5,275 nt of DNA from positions 1 to 5,275 of the forward strand of contig JAGAZW010000010.1 in assembly GCA_017939855.1 (NCBI GenBank), read 5' to 3'. The stretch comes from Clostridia bacterium. Its GTDB lineage: Bacteria; Bacillota; Clostridia; Oscillospirales; Acutalibacteraceae. Made by a program: the position numbers and the translations under genes. Positions 1 through 5,275 of this stretch are shown one piece after another. Under the pieces are notes generated by a model, which did no database searches, was not told where the DNA came from, and worked only from the letters and a program-made list of their open reading frames with translations. The number at the start of each line of letters is the position of its first letter. Position 1 is the first letter of the stretch.

Positions 1-1
1 A

Positions 2-151
2 TTAAAAAATGCCTCGATTCCTACGGTGATTGTGGAATGTGGCTTTTTAAGCAATAAAGCAGAGTTGGAATTGCTGAAAAACGAGGATTATCAATACAAG
101 ATGGTTTTTTGTATAGCATCGGGAATTATAAATTTTAATTTGGAAAATTGA
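2..151 (+). CDS. cwlD: N-acetylmuramoyl-L-alanine amidase, CwlD-like (C-terminal end only)
   Basis: This is the 3' end of a gene that begins before the window; 49 codons and a TGA stop are visible. Amidase_3 enzymes are zinc-dependent and cleave the bond between N-acetylmuramic acid and L-alanine in peptidoglycan. CwlD makes muramic-delta-lactam in the spore cortex. The visible part holds the family's C-terminal signature, IPTVIVECGFLSN (visible residues 6-18), in which the Glu (visible residue 12) matches the conserved catalytic glutamate. It is followed by the usual 'ELLKNEDYQYKM' stretch and the last helix. The zinc ligands lie upstream, outside the window. The protein ends soon after the last helix, with no added C-terminal domain. 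The stop overlaps the radA ribosome binding site, so the two are probably co-transcribed. The Amidase_3 call is firm. CwlD rather than another amidase of this family is inferred from the close match of the tail to CwlD and from the radA neighbour. Confidence 0.8.
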   Translation, partial: LKNASIPTVIVECGFLSNKAELELLKNEDYQYKMVFCIASGIINFNLEN

Positions 152-154
152 GGA
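150..154 (+). promoter_or_regulatory. Ribosome binding site that sets the radA start
   Basis: GAGGA overlaps the TGA stop of the upstream amidase gene. It abuts the ATG at 155 with no spacer, which is unworkable for that codon, but lies 6 nt before the ATG at 161. It therefore supports 161 as the radA start and suggests translational coupling to the amidase gene. Confidence 0.7.
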
Positions 155-160
155 ATGGAA

Positions 161-1525
161 ATGGCATCAAAAAGTAAGACGATGTATATATGTCGTGAGT
201 GCGGTTATGAAACGGTAAAATGGTTGGGTAAATGTCCTAATTGCAATAATTGGGACTCTTTTGATGAGCAATTGGTATTTTCTAAAAAAGAAACTCTATT
301 GGCAAAAAGCTCTTTAAAGACTCCGTCAGCTTTAAAGCTTTCAGAAATTGATCCATCGGATGAGCATAGATTTATAACCGATATTTCCGAAATGGACAGG
401 GTGCTCGGCGGCGGCATAGTAAAGGGCTCGGTGGTGCTTTTAAGCGGCGATCCGGGAATAGGAAAATCCACCATACTAATGCAGATTTGTAACGCATTAA
501 AGGATAAACTCAAGATTCTTTATGTGTCGGGAGAGGAGTCTGCTGCGCAAATAAAGCTCAGAGCATCAAGGCTCGGTGTTAAGGGCGATAATGTGACCAT
601 TATGTCAGAAACTGACACACAAGCGGTATGTGAGTACATAATGTCGGTCTCACCCGACCTTGTTATGATAGATTCCATTCAGACAATGCAAATTTCCGAG
701 CTTAGTTCTTCTGCGGGGAGCATTGTTCAGGTAAGGGAATCGACTAATATGCTCTTGCGAACTGCTAAAAATCTTGACATCCCGATTTTTATTGTTGGAC
801 ACGTGAACAAAGGCGGAGATATTGCGGGACCTAAGGTGCTGGAGCATATTGTGGATACCGTTCTTTATTTTGAGGGTGAGAGAAATCAGTCATATCGTAT
901 TTTAAGGGCAATAAAAAACAGATTTGGTTCTACAAATGAAATAGGTGTTTTTGAGATGACCGAAAAAGGACTTATGGCTGTGGGAAATCCTTCTGCAATG
1001 CTGCTTTCCGGAAGGGCAAGTAATGTTTCGGGCGGATGTATAACCTGTATTATGGAGGGTACCAGACCTATTTTAGCCGACATTCAAACCCTTGTTACAA
1101 CTACCGGATTCGGTAACCCGAGAAGAATGTCAAACGGTTTTGACTATAACCGCCTTAATATGCTTTTGGCAGTATTGGAAAAGAGGTTAGGGCTATATTT
1201 TTCAAACCTCGACACCTATCTTAATATAATAGGCGGTATGCACTTGGACGAGCCTGCGGCAGACCTTGCTATTTGTATGGCTCTTGTATCTGCACTCAGA
1301 GACGTCCCGATTGACGATAAACTAATTGCCGTTGGTGAGGTTGGACTTTCGGGAGAACTGCGTTCAATACCCAGAATACAGGCAAGAATAAACGAGGCAG
1401 CGTCGCTCGGATTTAAGAGAGTCGTTCTTCCAAAGGCGTGTTTAAAGGCGATAACAAATCCTCCGAAAGATATAGAGCTTATCTATGTGCGAAGTCTTAA
1501 AGAGGCAATTGATATGATAAGATAG
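161..1525 (+). CDS. radA: DNA repair protein RadA (branch-migration helicase)
   Basis: RadA is a RecA-like ATPase that binds single-stranded DNA and drives branch migration of recombination intermediates in the cytoplasm. All family parts are present in this 454-aa protein, a normal length. An N-terminal C4 zinc finger uses Cys11, 14, 25 and 28. The Walker A is GDPGIGKST (96-104) and Walker B ends at Asp171 (LVMIDS). The RadA-specific KNRFG motif is at 252-256. A C-terminal Lon-protease-like domain spans about 270-454. In that domain the Lon catalytic Ser position reads EPAAD (Ala), and the Lys region reads RIQAR instead of LKEK, so it should not be a protease, as is normal for RadA. The start at 161 is preferred over the ATG at 155 because of ribosome-binding-site spacing and because MASKSKTMYICRECGYE matches the usual RadA N-terminus. 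It is probably expressed from a promoter upstream of the amidase gene. A hairpin terminator follows directly. Confidence 0.97.
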   Translation: MASKSKTMYICRECGYETVKWLGKCPNCNNWDSFDEQLVFSKKETLLAKSSLKTPSALKLSEIDPSDEHRFITDISEMDRVLGGGIVKGSVVLLSGDPGIGKSTILMQICNALKDKLKILYVSGEESAAQIKLRASRLGVKGDNVTIMSETDTQAVCEYIMSVSPDLVMIDSIQTMQISELSSSAGSIVQVRESTNMLLRTAKNLDIPIFIVGHVNKGGDIAGPKVLEHIVDTVLYFEGERNQSYRILRAIKNRFGSTNEIGVFEMTEKGLMAVGNPSAMLLSGRASNVSGGCITCIMEGTRPILADIQTLVTTTGFGNPRRMSNGFDYNRLNMLLAVLEKRLGLYFSNLDTYLNIIGGMHLDEPAADLAICMALVSALRDVPIDDKLIAVGEVGLSGELRSIPRIQARINEAASLGFKRVVLPKACLKAITNPPKDIELIYVRSLKEAIDMIR

Positions 1526-1526
1526 C

Positions 1527-1556
1527 AACAATCCCCTTTTTTGAGGGGATTGTTTT
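1527..1556 (+). terminator. Rho-independent terminator of the cwlD-radA transcript
   Basis: A perfect 10-bp stem (AACAATCCCC at 1527-1536 with GGGGATTGTT at 1545-1554) has an 8-nt loop and begins one base after the radA stop. On the plus strand it runs into TTTTCGTT. On the minus strand the bases after the stem are GCTATC with no T tract, so it should act mainly on radA transcripts. Confidence 0.85.
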
Positions 1557-1564
1557 CGTTATAC

Positions 1565-1595
1565 AAAAAAAGAAGACGGAGTTTCCGTCTTCTTT
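1565..1595 (-). terminator. Rho-independent terminator of the rnf operon
   Basis: A perfect 12-bp stem (1569-1580 with 1584-1595, core GAAGACGGA/TCCGTCTTC) encloses a 3-nt loop. Read on the minus strand it ends in seven T residues (plus-strand A run at 1565-1571), the classic intrinsic terminator form. It lies 6 nt past the stop of the XRE gene, so it should end the whole rnfDGEAB-XRE message. On the plus strand only AAAAT follows, so it is weaker there, although it could back up the radA terminator. Confidence 0.9.
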
Positions 1596-1601
1596 AAAAT
1601 A

Positions 1602-1844
1602 TCATTTGATTTCTTGTTCTAAATTTTTAAAATAATCTGTATGAAAGAATTCTGTTATTGAAATATCGATTCCGTCGCAAAGTTTTTTGATTGTAACAAT
1701 ACCGGGATTTTTGCTTTGGTTATAAAGCATAGATTTAACCGTTGTGTAGGGAACGCCCGAAAGACTTGCCAGTTTACAAAAGGTGATGCCTTTTTTATAA
1801 CACAATTCCTCAAATCTTTTCTTTACGGCTTCAGTAATATTCAT
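1602..1844 (-). CDS. Small Cro/C1-type (XRE family) helix-turn-helix protein
   Basis: This 80-aa protein is almost entirely one Cro/C1-type DNA-binding domain. Helix 1 is about residues 4-18. The helix-turn-helix is formed by CKLASLSG (23-30) and the recognition helix after VPYTTVKSML (31-40). The usual family continuation follows, SKNPGIVTIKKLCDGIDISITEFF (44-67). Such short proteins are common in Clostridia and normally act as cytoplasmic transcriptional repressors; the target here is unknown. The ATG at 1844 is chosen because AGGAG lies 8 nt upstream. The alternative GTG at 1853 sits inside that same ribosome binding site. The gene starts 25 nt after the rnfB stop on the same strand with no terminator between, so it is probably the last gene of the rnf operon and might feed back on it. 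That regulatory link is inference only. There is no ligand-binding or peptidase domain. Confidence 0.88.
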   Translation of the reverse strand: MNITEAVKKRFEELCYKKGITFCKLASLSGVPYTTVKSMLYNQSKNPGIVTIKKLCDGIDISITEFFHTDYFKNLEQEIK

Positions 1845-1852
1845 AATAATCA

Positions 1853-1857
1853 CTCCT
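1853..1857 (-). promoter_or_regulatory. Ribosome binding site that sets the XRE gene start
   Basis: AGGAG on the minus strand lies 8 nt before the ATG at 1844 and overlaps the in-frame GTG at 1853, which excludes that GTG as the start. Unlike the other binding sites in this operon, it lies in the gap between genes rather than inside the preceding gene. Confidence 0.75.
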
Positions 1858-1869
1858 GACAGAGAGTAT

Positions 1870-2646
1870 TTACACTATAACATTCCTTTTACAAGCCTCT
1901 TTGCATTTTCCGCAACCGTCGCAGAGGGAGTAGTCGATTTGTGCCAAATTGTCCTCTACCTTAATGGCGCCCTTTTCACACACCTTCTCGCACATTTTAC
2001 AAGCGATGCAGGAAACCTTACACGCCTTTGCCACTGCAGCACCCTTTGATTTGTTGGAGCATTTTATAAGGGTGGGTATGTTTTCGGCTTTAAGGGAAAT
2101 AAGGGACTTAGGGCATGCGCCAACGCACTTTGAGCAGCCCACACACTTATCCATACAAACAATCGGTCTGCCGTTTGTAACGGTAATGGCGCCGAAAGGA
2201 CAGACGGCGGCACAGTCACCGAAACCGATGCAGCCGTATTCACATTCCATAGGTCCTAAATGAACGAGGTTAGCCGCCTTGCAGCTCATCATTCCGCTAT
2301 ATGCGTATTTAGCGGTGGTGATTTCGGGAGCACCTGCACAGGCTATAAATGCCTTTTTAGGTTCGGTACTGACCTGAACCCCTAAAAGCTCACTTAATTT
2401 TTGGGCGGTAGCAGTTCCGCCGGGGGCGCAAAGGTCGGGCTGGGCATCTCCTGAGGCGATAGCCGCAGCATAACCGTCACAACCCGAAAATCCACAGGAA
2501 CCGCAATTGGCACCGGGCAGACATTCCTTAATTTTTTCTTCCTTTTCGTCGGTGGGGACTGCCATAAACTTTGAAGCGAGGGAAAGTCCCAAGCCCACAA
2601 TAAGTCCTATAACCGAAACGATAATAACGGGTAAAATTATATCCAT
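1870..2646 (-). CDS. rnfB: Rnf complex subunit RnfB (multi-cluster iron-sulfur protein)
   Basis: RnfB is the membrane-anchored iron-sulfur subunit that takes electrons from reduced ferredoxin on the cytoplasmic side and passes them into the Rnf complex. The 258-aa protein has one N-terminal membrane helix (about 4-28). A [4Fe-4S] domain follows, with ECLPGANCGSCGFSGC (Cys42, 48, 51, 56) plus Cys73. Next come two pairs of ferredoxin-type motifs: Cys135/139/145/149 with Cys168/171/174/178, and Cys213/216/219/223 with Cys242/245/248/252. That is enough for about five [4Fe-4S] clusters. It is longer than the proteobacterial form (E. coli RsxB, about 190 aa) and shorter than the roughly 330-aa Acetobacterium form, ending only six residues after the last cysteine. 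The usual Pro after the final Cys is present in the first two ferredoxin motifs but replaced by Glu224 and Lys253 in the last two. The start follows the rnfA stop by 3 nt. Confidence 0.95.
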   Translation of the reverse strand: MDIILPVIIVSVIGLIVGLGLSLASKFMAVPTDEKEEKIKECLPGANCGSCGFSGCDGYAAAIASGDAQPDLCAPGGTATAQKLSELLGVQVSTEPKKAFIACAGAPEITTAKYAYSGMMSCKAANLVHLGPMECEYGCIGFGDCAAVCPFGAITVTNGRPIVCMDKCVGCSKCVGACPKSLISLKAENIPTLIKCSNKSKGAAVAKACKVSCIACKMCEKVCEKGAIKVEDNLAQIDYSLCDGCGKCKEACKRNVIV

Positions 2647-2649
2647 AAT

Positions 2650-3234
2650 TTAACCTCCTATTCCCGAAAATCCCGAGAAGGAAAGGGCTACTAAGGCTGC
2701 TGCAATGAGGGTTATGGGAAGACCCTTTAAAAATTCGGGAACGTCGGCGGCTTCAAGCTTTTTTCTTATTCCTGCAAAGAGCACCATAGAGAGCATAAAG
2801 CCAAGACCTGCCGCAAGTGCATTGAAAAGTGACTCGATGTAGGTCAGCTCGTTCTGGATGTTAAGCATTGTAATACCCAGCACCGCACAGTTGGTGGTGA
2901 TAAGAGGCAGATAGATACCCAGAGCCTCATAAAGCGGTTTTATGTATTTCTTTAAGAATATTTCGATTAATTGAACTATTGCTGCAATAACGAGAATAAA
3001 GACTATTGTTTCAAGGTAGGTGAAATTGGGGTAGAGCAGATAGTTGTATATAGGCCATGTAACCGCCGAGGCGATAACCATAACCAGAGTTACTGCGATA
3101 CTCATTGAAAAGGCGGTGTTTACCTTTTTCGACACACCCAAAAACGGACATATACCGAGAAATTTGGAAAGCACCATATTATTTGTCAAAATTCCTGCAA
3201 GAAGGATTGCAGTTATGGAGGTTAAACTAGGCAT
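2650..3234 (-). CDS. rnfA: Rnf complex subunit RnfA (six-helix membrane protein)
   Basis: RnfA is an integral membrane subunit, homologous to RnfE and NqrE. It pairs with RnfE in opposite orientation to form the electron path through the membrane. At 194 aa it has the normal length, with six hydrophobic segments (about 5-27, 40-60, 73-93, 105-125, 135-156 and 170-190). The two family half-motifs are intact: LTNNMVLSKFLGICPFLG holds Cys29, and LPLITTNCAVLG holds Cys116. In structures of related Rnf and Nqr complexes these cysteines, with their RnfE counterparts, hold a [2Fe-2S] cluster inside the membrane. The start at 3234 lies inside the end of rnfE (8-nt overlap) and has GAGGAGGT 8 nt upstream. 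Its last codons carry the rnfB ribosome binding site, so translation of rnfB is probably coupled to it. Confidence 0.96.
   Translation of the reverse strand: MPSLTSITAILLAGILTNNMVLSKFLGICPFLGVSKKVNTAFSMSIAVTLVMVIASAVTWPIYNYLLYPNFTYLETIVFILVIAAIVQLIEIFLKKYIKPLYEALGIYLPLITTNCAVLGITMLNIQNELTYIESLFNALAAGLGFMLSMVLFAGIRKKLEAADVPEFLKGLPITLIAAALVALSFSGFSGIGG
2653..2660 (-). promoter_or_regulatory. Ribosome binding site of rnfB, inside the end of rnfA
   Basis: TAGGAGGT lies 6 nt before the rnfB ATG and encodes part of the last Ile-Gly-Gly of RnfA, just before its stop. This placement suggests that ribosomes finishing rnfA help start rnfB. Confidence 0.8.
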
Positions 3235-3940
3235 TTACTTTTACCTCCTCTTTTTTGATTTCTTCACAAGAAGCTTTATCGGCGTTTTTGCAGGACGACC
3301 TTGCAGGGCAGTTGGCGCAACCGAGATGCTCCACAACCTTTTTGCCCTTTCTTTTAGCGACAGCGTTTGACAAGGCGATTAAAATGCCGAATACGAAGAA
3401 GCCGCCTGCGGGGAGCAGGAAGACTGTCATAGGCTCAATAAATGGTTTGGTAACTTCAAAGCCGAAAAGTGTTCCCGCACCTAAAAGCTCACGGATACTG
3501 CCCATAAGGGTGAGGGTGGCGGTGAAACCGATTCCCATACCCAAGCCGTCCAAAACACTGGGAAGAACCGAGTTTTTGGAAGCAAACATTTCGGCACGGG
3601 CGAGAATAATACAGTTAACAACTATAAGCGGTAAAAAGATGCCGAGCGATTTATCAATCGAGGGGGTAAACGCCTTTACAAGCATCTGTACCACGCTGAC
3701 AAATCCTGCAATAATTGTTATAAATGCAGGGATTCTTACCTTGTCGGGAATAATGTTGCGAAGCAGGGAGATAGCAAGGTTTGAGCAAACCAAAACTGCC
3801 GTTGCCGCAACACCCATACCGATACCGTTGACGGCGGCGGTAGTAACTGCAAGGGTAGGACAGGTGCCGAGCACCAGTCTTAAGACGGGGTTTTCGGTTA
3901 TAAGTCCATTGGTAAAATATTTAAGATTATTACCCTGCAT
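3227..3940 (-). CDS. rnfE: Rnf complex subunit RnfE with a cysteine-rich C-terminal tail
   Basis: RnfE is the membrane subunit paralogous to RnfA (NqrD family) and lies antiparallel to it. The core (residues 1 to about 193) carries six hydrophobic segments and both half-motifs. Cys27 is in NPVLRLVLGTCPTLAV and Cys110 is in LPLIVVNCIILARAE. These are the expected ligands of the intramembrane [2Fe-2S] cluster shared with RnfA. At 237 aa the protein is somewhat longer than typical RnfE because of a tail after the last helix. A basic stretch (KRKGKK, 196-201) is followed by Cys208, 211, 217 and 225, spaced C-x2-C-x5-C-x7-C, and then a Lys/Glu-rich end. The basic residues predict a cytoplasmic tail. 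Whether it binds a metal is unknown. The start overlaps the rnfG stop by one base (TAATG), and the last codons contain the rnfA ribosome binding site. The subunit assignment is firm; only the tail is unexplained. Confidence 0.95.
   Translation of the reverse strand: MQGNNLKYFTNGLITENPVLRLVLGTCPTLAVTTAAVNGIGMGVAATAVLVCSNLAISLLRNIIPDKVRIPAFITIIAGFVSVVQMLVKAFTPSIDKSLGIFLPLIVVNCIILARAEMFASKNSVLPSVLDGLGMGIGFTATLTLMGSIRELLGAGTLFGFEVTKPFIEPMTVFLLPAGGFFVFGILIALSNAVAKRKGKKVVEHLGCANCPARSSCKNADKASCEEIKKEEVKVNA
3243..3250 (-). promoter_or_regulatory. Ribosome binding site of rnfA, inside the end of rnfE
   Basis: GAGGAGGT lies 8 nt before the rnfA ATG and encodes the Glu-Glu-Val near the RnfE C-terminus. 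The Lys/Glu-rich end of RnfE may therefore be partly shaped by this binding site. Confidence 0.8.
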
Positions 3941-4545
3941 TATTTGGCACCTCCCTTGTTATCCACAATCATTTCCGTGTATTTTAATGCTTTATTAACG
4001 GCGTTTGTGACAGCTTTTGAAGAAATGGTAGCGCTTGTAACGGCATCGATTTCATTCTCTGCGGATTTTGTGCCACTCTTTACAACCTTTATACCATACT
4101 CTTTACCCTCGAATTGAGAATAAAATTCTTCATTTTTCACATTTTGTCCAAGACCGGGAGTCTCGCTTGATGCATCTAGGATACAAACAGAATTAATGGT
4201 GAGGTCGGTGTTTACCGAAATCATAACACTCATATCTCCGCCATAACCATTTTCAGTTATTGTGAAAATATATCCTATAGTTTTGTTGGCTTTTTTGGCG
4301 GTGTGATAGGTTACCGATTCGTCTTTTGAAATCTCAAGCTCACCTTTAAAGTATGCGTCTGCCTTTAAAACCGACTTCATAGCCTTTTGCGTTTCACTTT
4401 CGGTGTTTTTTGTGATAGCAGGTGCAGTCACCGCATTGGTAACGCTGAGGGCTAAGGTGATTATTATGCAGATACAAAGCATAACAACGGTGGGAATTAT
4501 AATAGTTTTTTTATTGTTGTTGTAAAAAGCTTTTATCCTATCCAT
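3940..4545 (-). CDS. rnfG: Rnf complex subunit RnfG (covalent FMN-binding)
   Basis: RnfG is a membrane-anchored flavoprotein with FMN attached to a threonine through a phosphoester bond, added by the flavin transferase ApbE. The FMN domain lies outside the cytoplasm. The 201-aa protein has a short basic N-terminus, one membrane helix (about 14-40) and an FMN-binding domain containing NGYGGDMSVMI (99-109) and the conserved ETPGLGQNV (128-136). The flavinylation motif is DAVTSATISS (167-176), with Thr173 as the predicted attachment site. The residue before Ala is Ser171 where the usual motif has Gly (S/T-G-A-T). No ApbE gene is visible in this window. The ATG at 4545 overlaps the end of rnfD by 8 nt and has AAGGAGGG 8 nt upstream. 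The gene's own end carries the rnfE ribosome binding site. Confidence 0.95.
   Translation of the reverse strand: MDRIKAFYNNNKKTIIIPTVVMLCICIIITLALSVTNAVTAPAITKNTESETQKAMKSVLKADAYFKGELEISKDESVTYHTAKKANKTIGYIFTITENGYGGDMSVMISVNTDLTINSVCILDASSETPGLGQNVKNEEFYSQFEGKEYGIKVVKSGTKSAENEIDAVTSATISSKAVTNAVNKALKYTEMIVDNKGGAK
3949..3957 (-). promoter_or_regulatory. Ribosome binding site of rnfE, inside the end of rnfG
   Basis: AAGGGAGGT lies 8 nt before the rnfE ATG and encodes the Gly-Gly at the RnfG C-terminus. The stop and start codons then share a base (TAATG), a standard arrangement for coupled translation. Confidence 0.8.
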
Positions 4546-5275
4546 TTGCCTTGCCCTCCTTCATACCGAAAGGTTTTTTAAGGGTAAGGGTGTTTATATG
4601 CGGAACAAGAATATTCATTAAAAGTATTGCATATGAAACACCTTCAGGCAGGTTGCCGAAGTGGCGGATAATAAAGGTCAAAGCACCACAGCCTATACCG
4701 AAAATAAGCTTTCCTATGTCTGTAACGGGACAGGTAACATAGTCGGTTGCCATAAATACAGCGCCTAGGATTAGTCCGCCCATAAGTAGTTGTTCTAAAA
4801 CGTTATCCCCTGCAATAAGTGAACACAAAGCGAATGTTCCTAAAAAGCTCAAAGGGATAATAGGCTTTATAACCCTTCTTAAAACAAGGACTAAACCGCC
4901 TATTAAAAGCAGGAATGCCGAGGTTTCGCCGATGCAGCCTGAGTGCATACCAAAAAAGAGATTCCTAATTGAAACAGAACCGCTTTCCATAGCAAGTGGC
5001 GTAGCACCGGAGGTGGTGTGGGAAATGGGCTCAACAAACGAGGTAACCTTTGAAGAAAAGGATACAAGAAGTATAATTCTTGCAGTAATTGCGGGATTAG
5101 CAAAGTTATAGCCTAAACCGCCGAACATCTGCTTGACAACAATTATTGCGGCGATGCTACCTATTGCTGCAATCCATAAGGGAGTAGTTGCAGGGAGATT
5201 CATTCCCAGAAGAAGACCGGTTACAATAGCGGATAAATCGCCGATAGATTGCGGTTTTTTAAGAATTAAATTCCA
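4538..5275 (-). CDS. rnfD: Rnf complex subunit RnfD (5' end outside window)
   Basis: RnfD is a multi-helix membrane subunit, homologous to NqrB, that carries covalent FMN and is thought to be part of the ion-translocation path. The reading frame stays open to base 5275, so the start is missing; 245 residues are visible. With the family near 310-330 aa, roughly 70-80 N-terminal residues lie beyond the window. The Met at 5203 is internal: the residues just before it (GDLSAIVTGLLLG) are conserved RnfD sequence. Other signatures are GGLGYNFANPAITAR (visible residues 52-66) and the flavinylation motif TTSGATPLA (87-95), with Thr92 as the predicted FMN site. Several hydrophobic helices follow to the C-terminus. 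Its end overlaps rnfG by 8 nt and supplies the rnfG ribosome binding site. rnfC is expected directly upstream in the usual gene order, outside this window. Confidence 0.96.
   Translation of the reverse strand, partial: WNLILKKPQSIGDLSAIVTGLLLGMNLPATTPLWIAAIGSIAAIIVVKQMFGGLGYNFANPAITARIILLVSFSSKVTSFVEPISHTTSGATPLAMESGSVSIRNLFFGMHSGCIGETSAFLLLIGGLVLVLRRVIKPIIPLSFLGTFALCSLIAGDNVLEQLLMGGLILGAVFMATDYVTCPVTDIGKLIFGIGCGALTFIIRHFGNLPEGVSYAILLMNILVPHINTLTLKKPFGMKEGKANG
4554..4561 (-). promoter_or_regulatory. Ribosome binding site of rnfG, inside the end of rnfD
   Basis: AAGGAGGG lies 8 nt before the rnfG ATG and encodes the Lys-Glu-Gly near the RnfD C-terminus. Confidence 0.8.

Noticed and set aside
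155..160. ATG at 155 as the radA start
   Set aside because: The GAGGA ribosome binding site ends directly against this ATG. The ATG at 161 has a 6-nt spacer and gives the usual RadA N-terminus.
1851..1853. GTG at 1853 as the start of the XRE gene
   Set aside because: Its first base is part of the AGGAG ribosome binding site that serves the ATG at 1844, so it cannot be the start used with that site.
1867..1900. Possible promoter for the XRE gene alone on the minus strand (TTGTAA, 16 nt, TAAATA)
   Set aside because: Both boxes match the consensus poorly (4 of 6 and 3 of 6) and the sequence is within and just after the end of rnfB. It is too weak to annotate; chance is a sufficient explanation.
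1949..2263. A 104-codon plus-strand open frame over rnfB
   Set aside because: It is antisense to the Cys-motif region of rnfB and shows no recognisable domain.
3255..3998. A 247-codon open frame on the plus strand antisense to rnfE
   Set aside because: It lies entirely over rnfE and the end of rnfG, both with clear family motifs. Its translation resembles no family I know and is rich in residues expected from reverse-complemented membrane-protein codons. It is an open shadow caused by the codon use of rnfE.
5201..5203. ATG at 5203 as the start of rnfD
   Set aside because: The frame stays open to the window edge, and the codons before it encode conserved RnfD sequence (SAIVTGLLLG), so this Met is internal.

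Overview
The window looks like a chromosomal segment of a member of the Clostridia (Firmicutes/Bacillota). The evidence is moderately low GC, strong AGGAGG-type ribosome binding sites, a CwlD-like amidase next to radA, and an Rnf operon in the Firmicutes order C-D-G-E-A-B. I cannot name the genus.

Left part, plus strand (1-1556): the last 49 codons of an Amidase_3 cell-wall amidase (cwlD-like) are followed 9 nt later by a complete radA, which encodes a DNA branch-migration helicase. A perfect 10-bp hairpin with a short T tract ends this transcript.

Right part, minus strand (1569-5275): an rnf operon is read leftward, running from rnfD (5' end outside the window) through rnfG, rnfE, rnfA and rnfB. 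It ends with an 80-aa Cro/C1-type (XRE) DNA-binding protein and a strong minus-strand terminator. rnfC is expected just beyond base 5275. Together these genes encode the membrane ferredoxin:NAD+ oxidoreductase. Multi-cluster RnfB takes electrons from ferredoxin, RnfA and RnfE carry electrons through the membrane, and RnfD and RnfG carry covalent FMN. The exergonic electron flow drives Na+ or H+ export.

The rnf genes are very tightly packed. Neighbours overlap by 1 or 8 nt or are 3 nt apart, and the Shine-Dalgarno sequence of rnfG, rnfE, rnfA and rnfB each lies within the last codons of the gene before it. The two convergent transcripts meet in a 76-bp gap holding one terminator for each direction. 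There is no gene-free stretch over 300 bases, and I saw no mobile element, CRISPR array, tRNA or rRNA.

Most of the window is ordinary core metabolism and repair. The points most worth a second look are a four-cysteine tail on RnfE beyond its last membrane helix, the XRE regulator attached to the end of the rnf operon, and a Gly-to-Ser change in the RnfG flavinylation motif. I found no convincing new multi-gene system.
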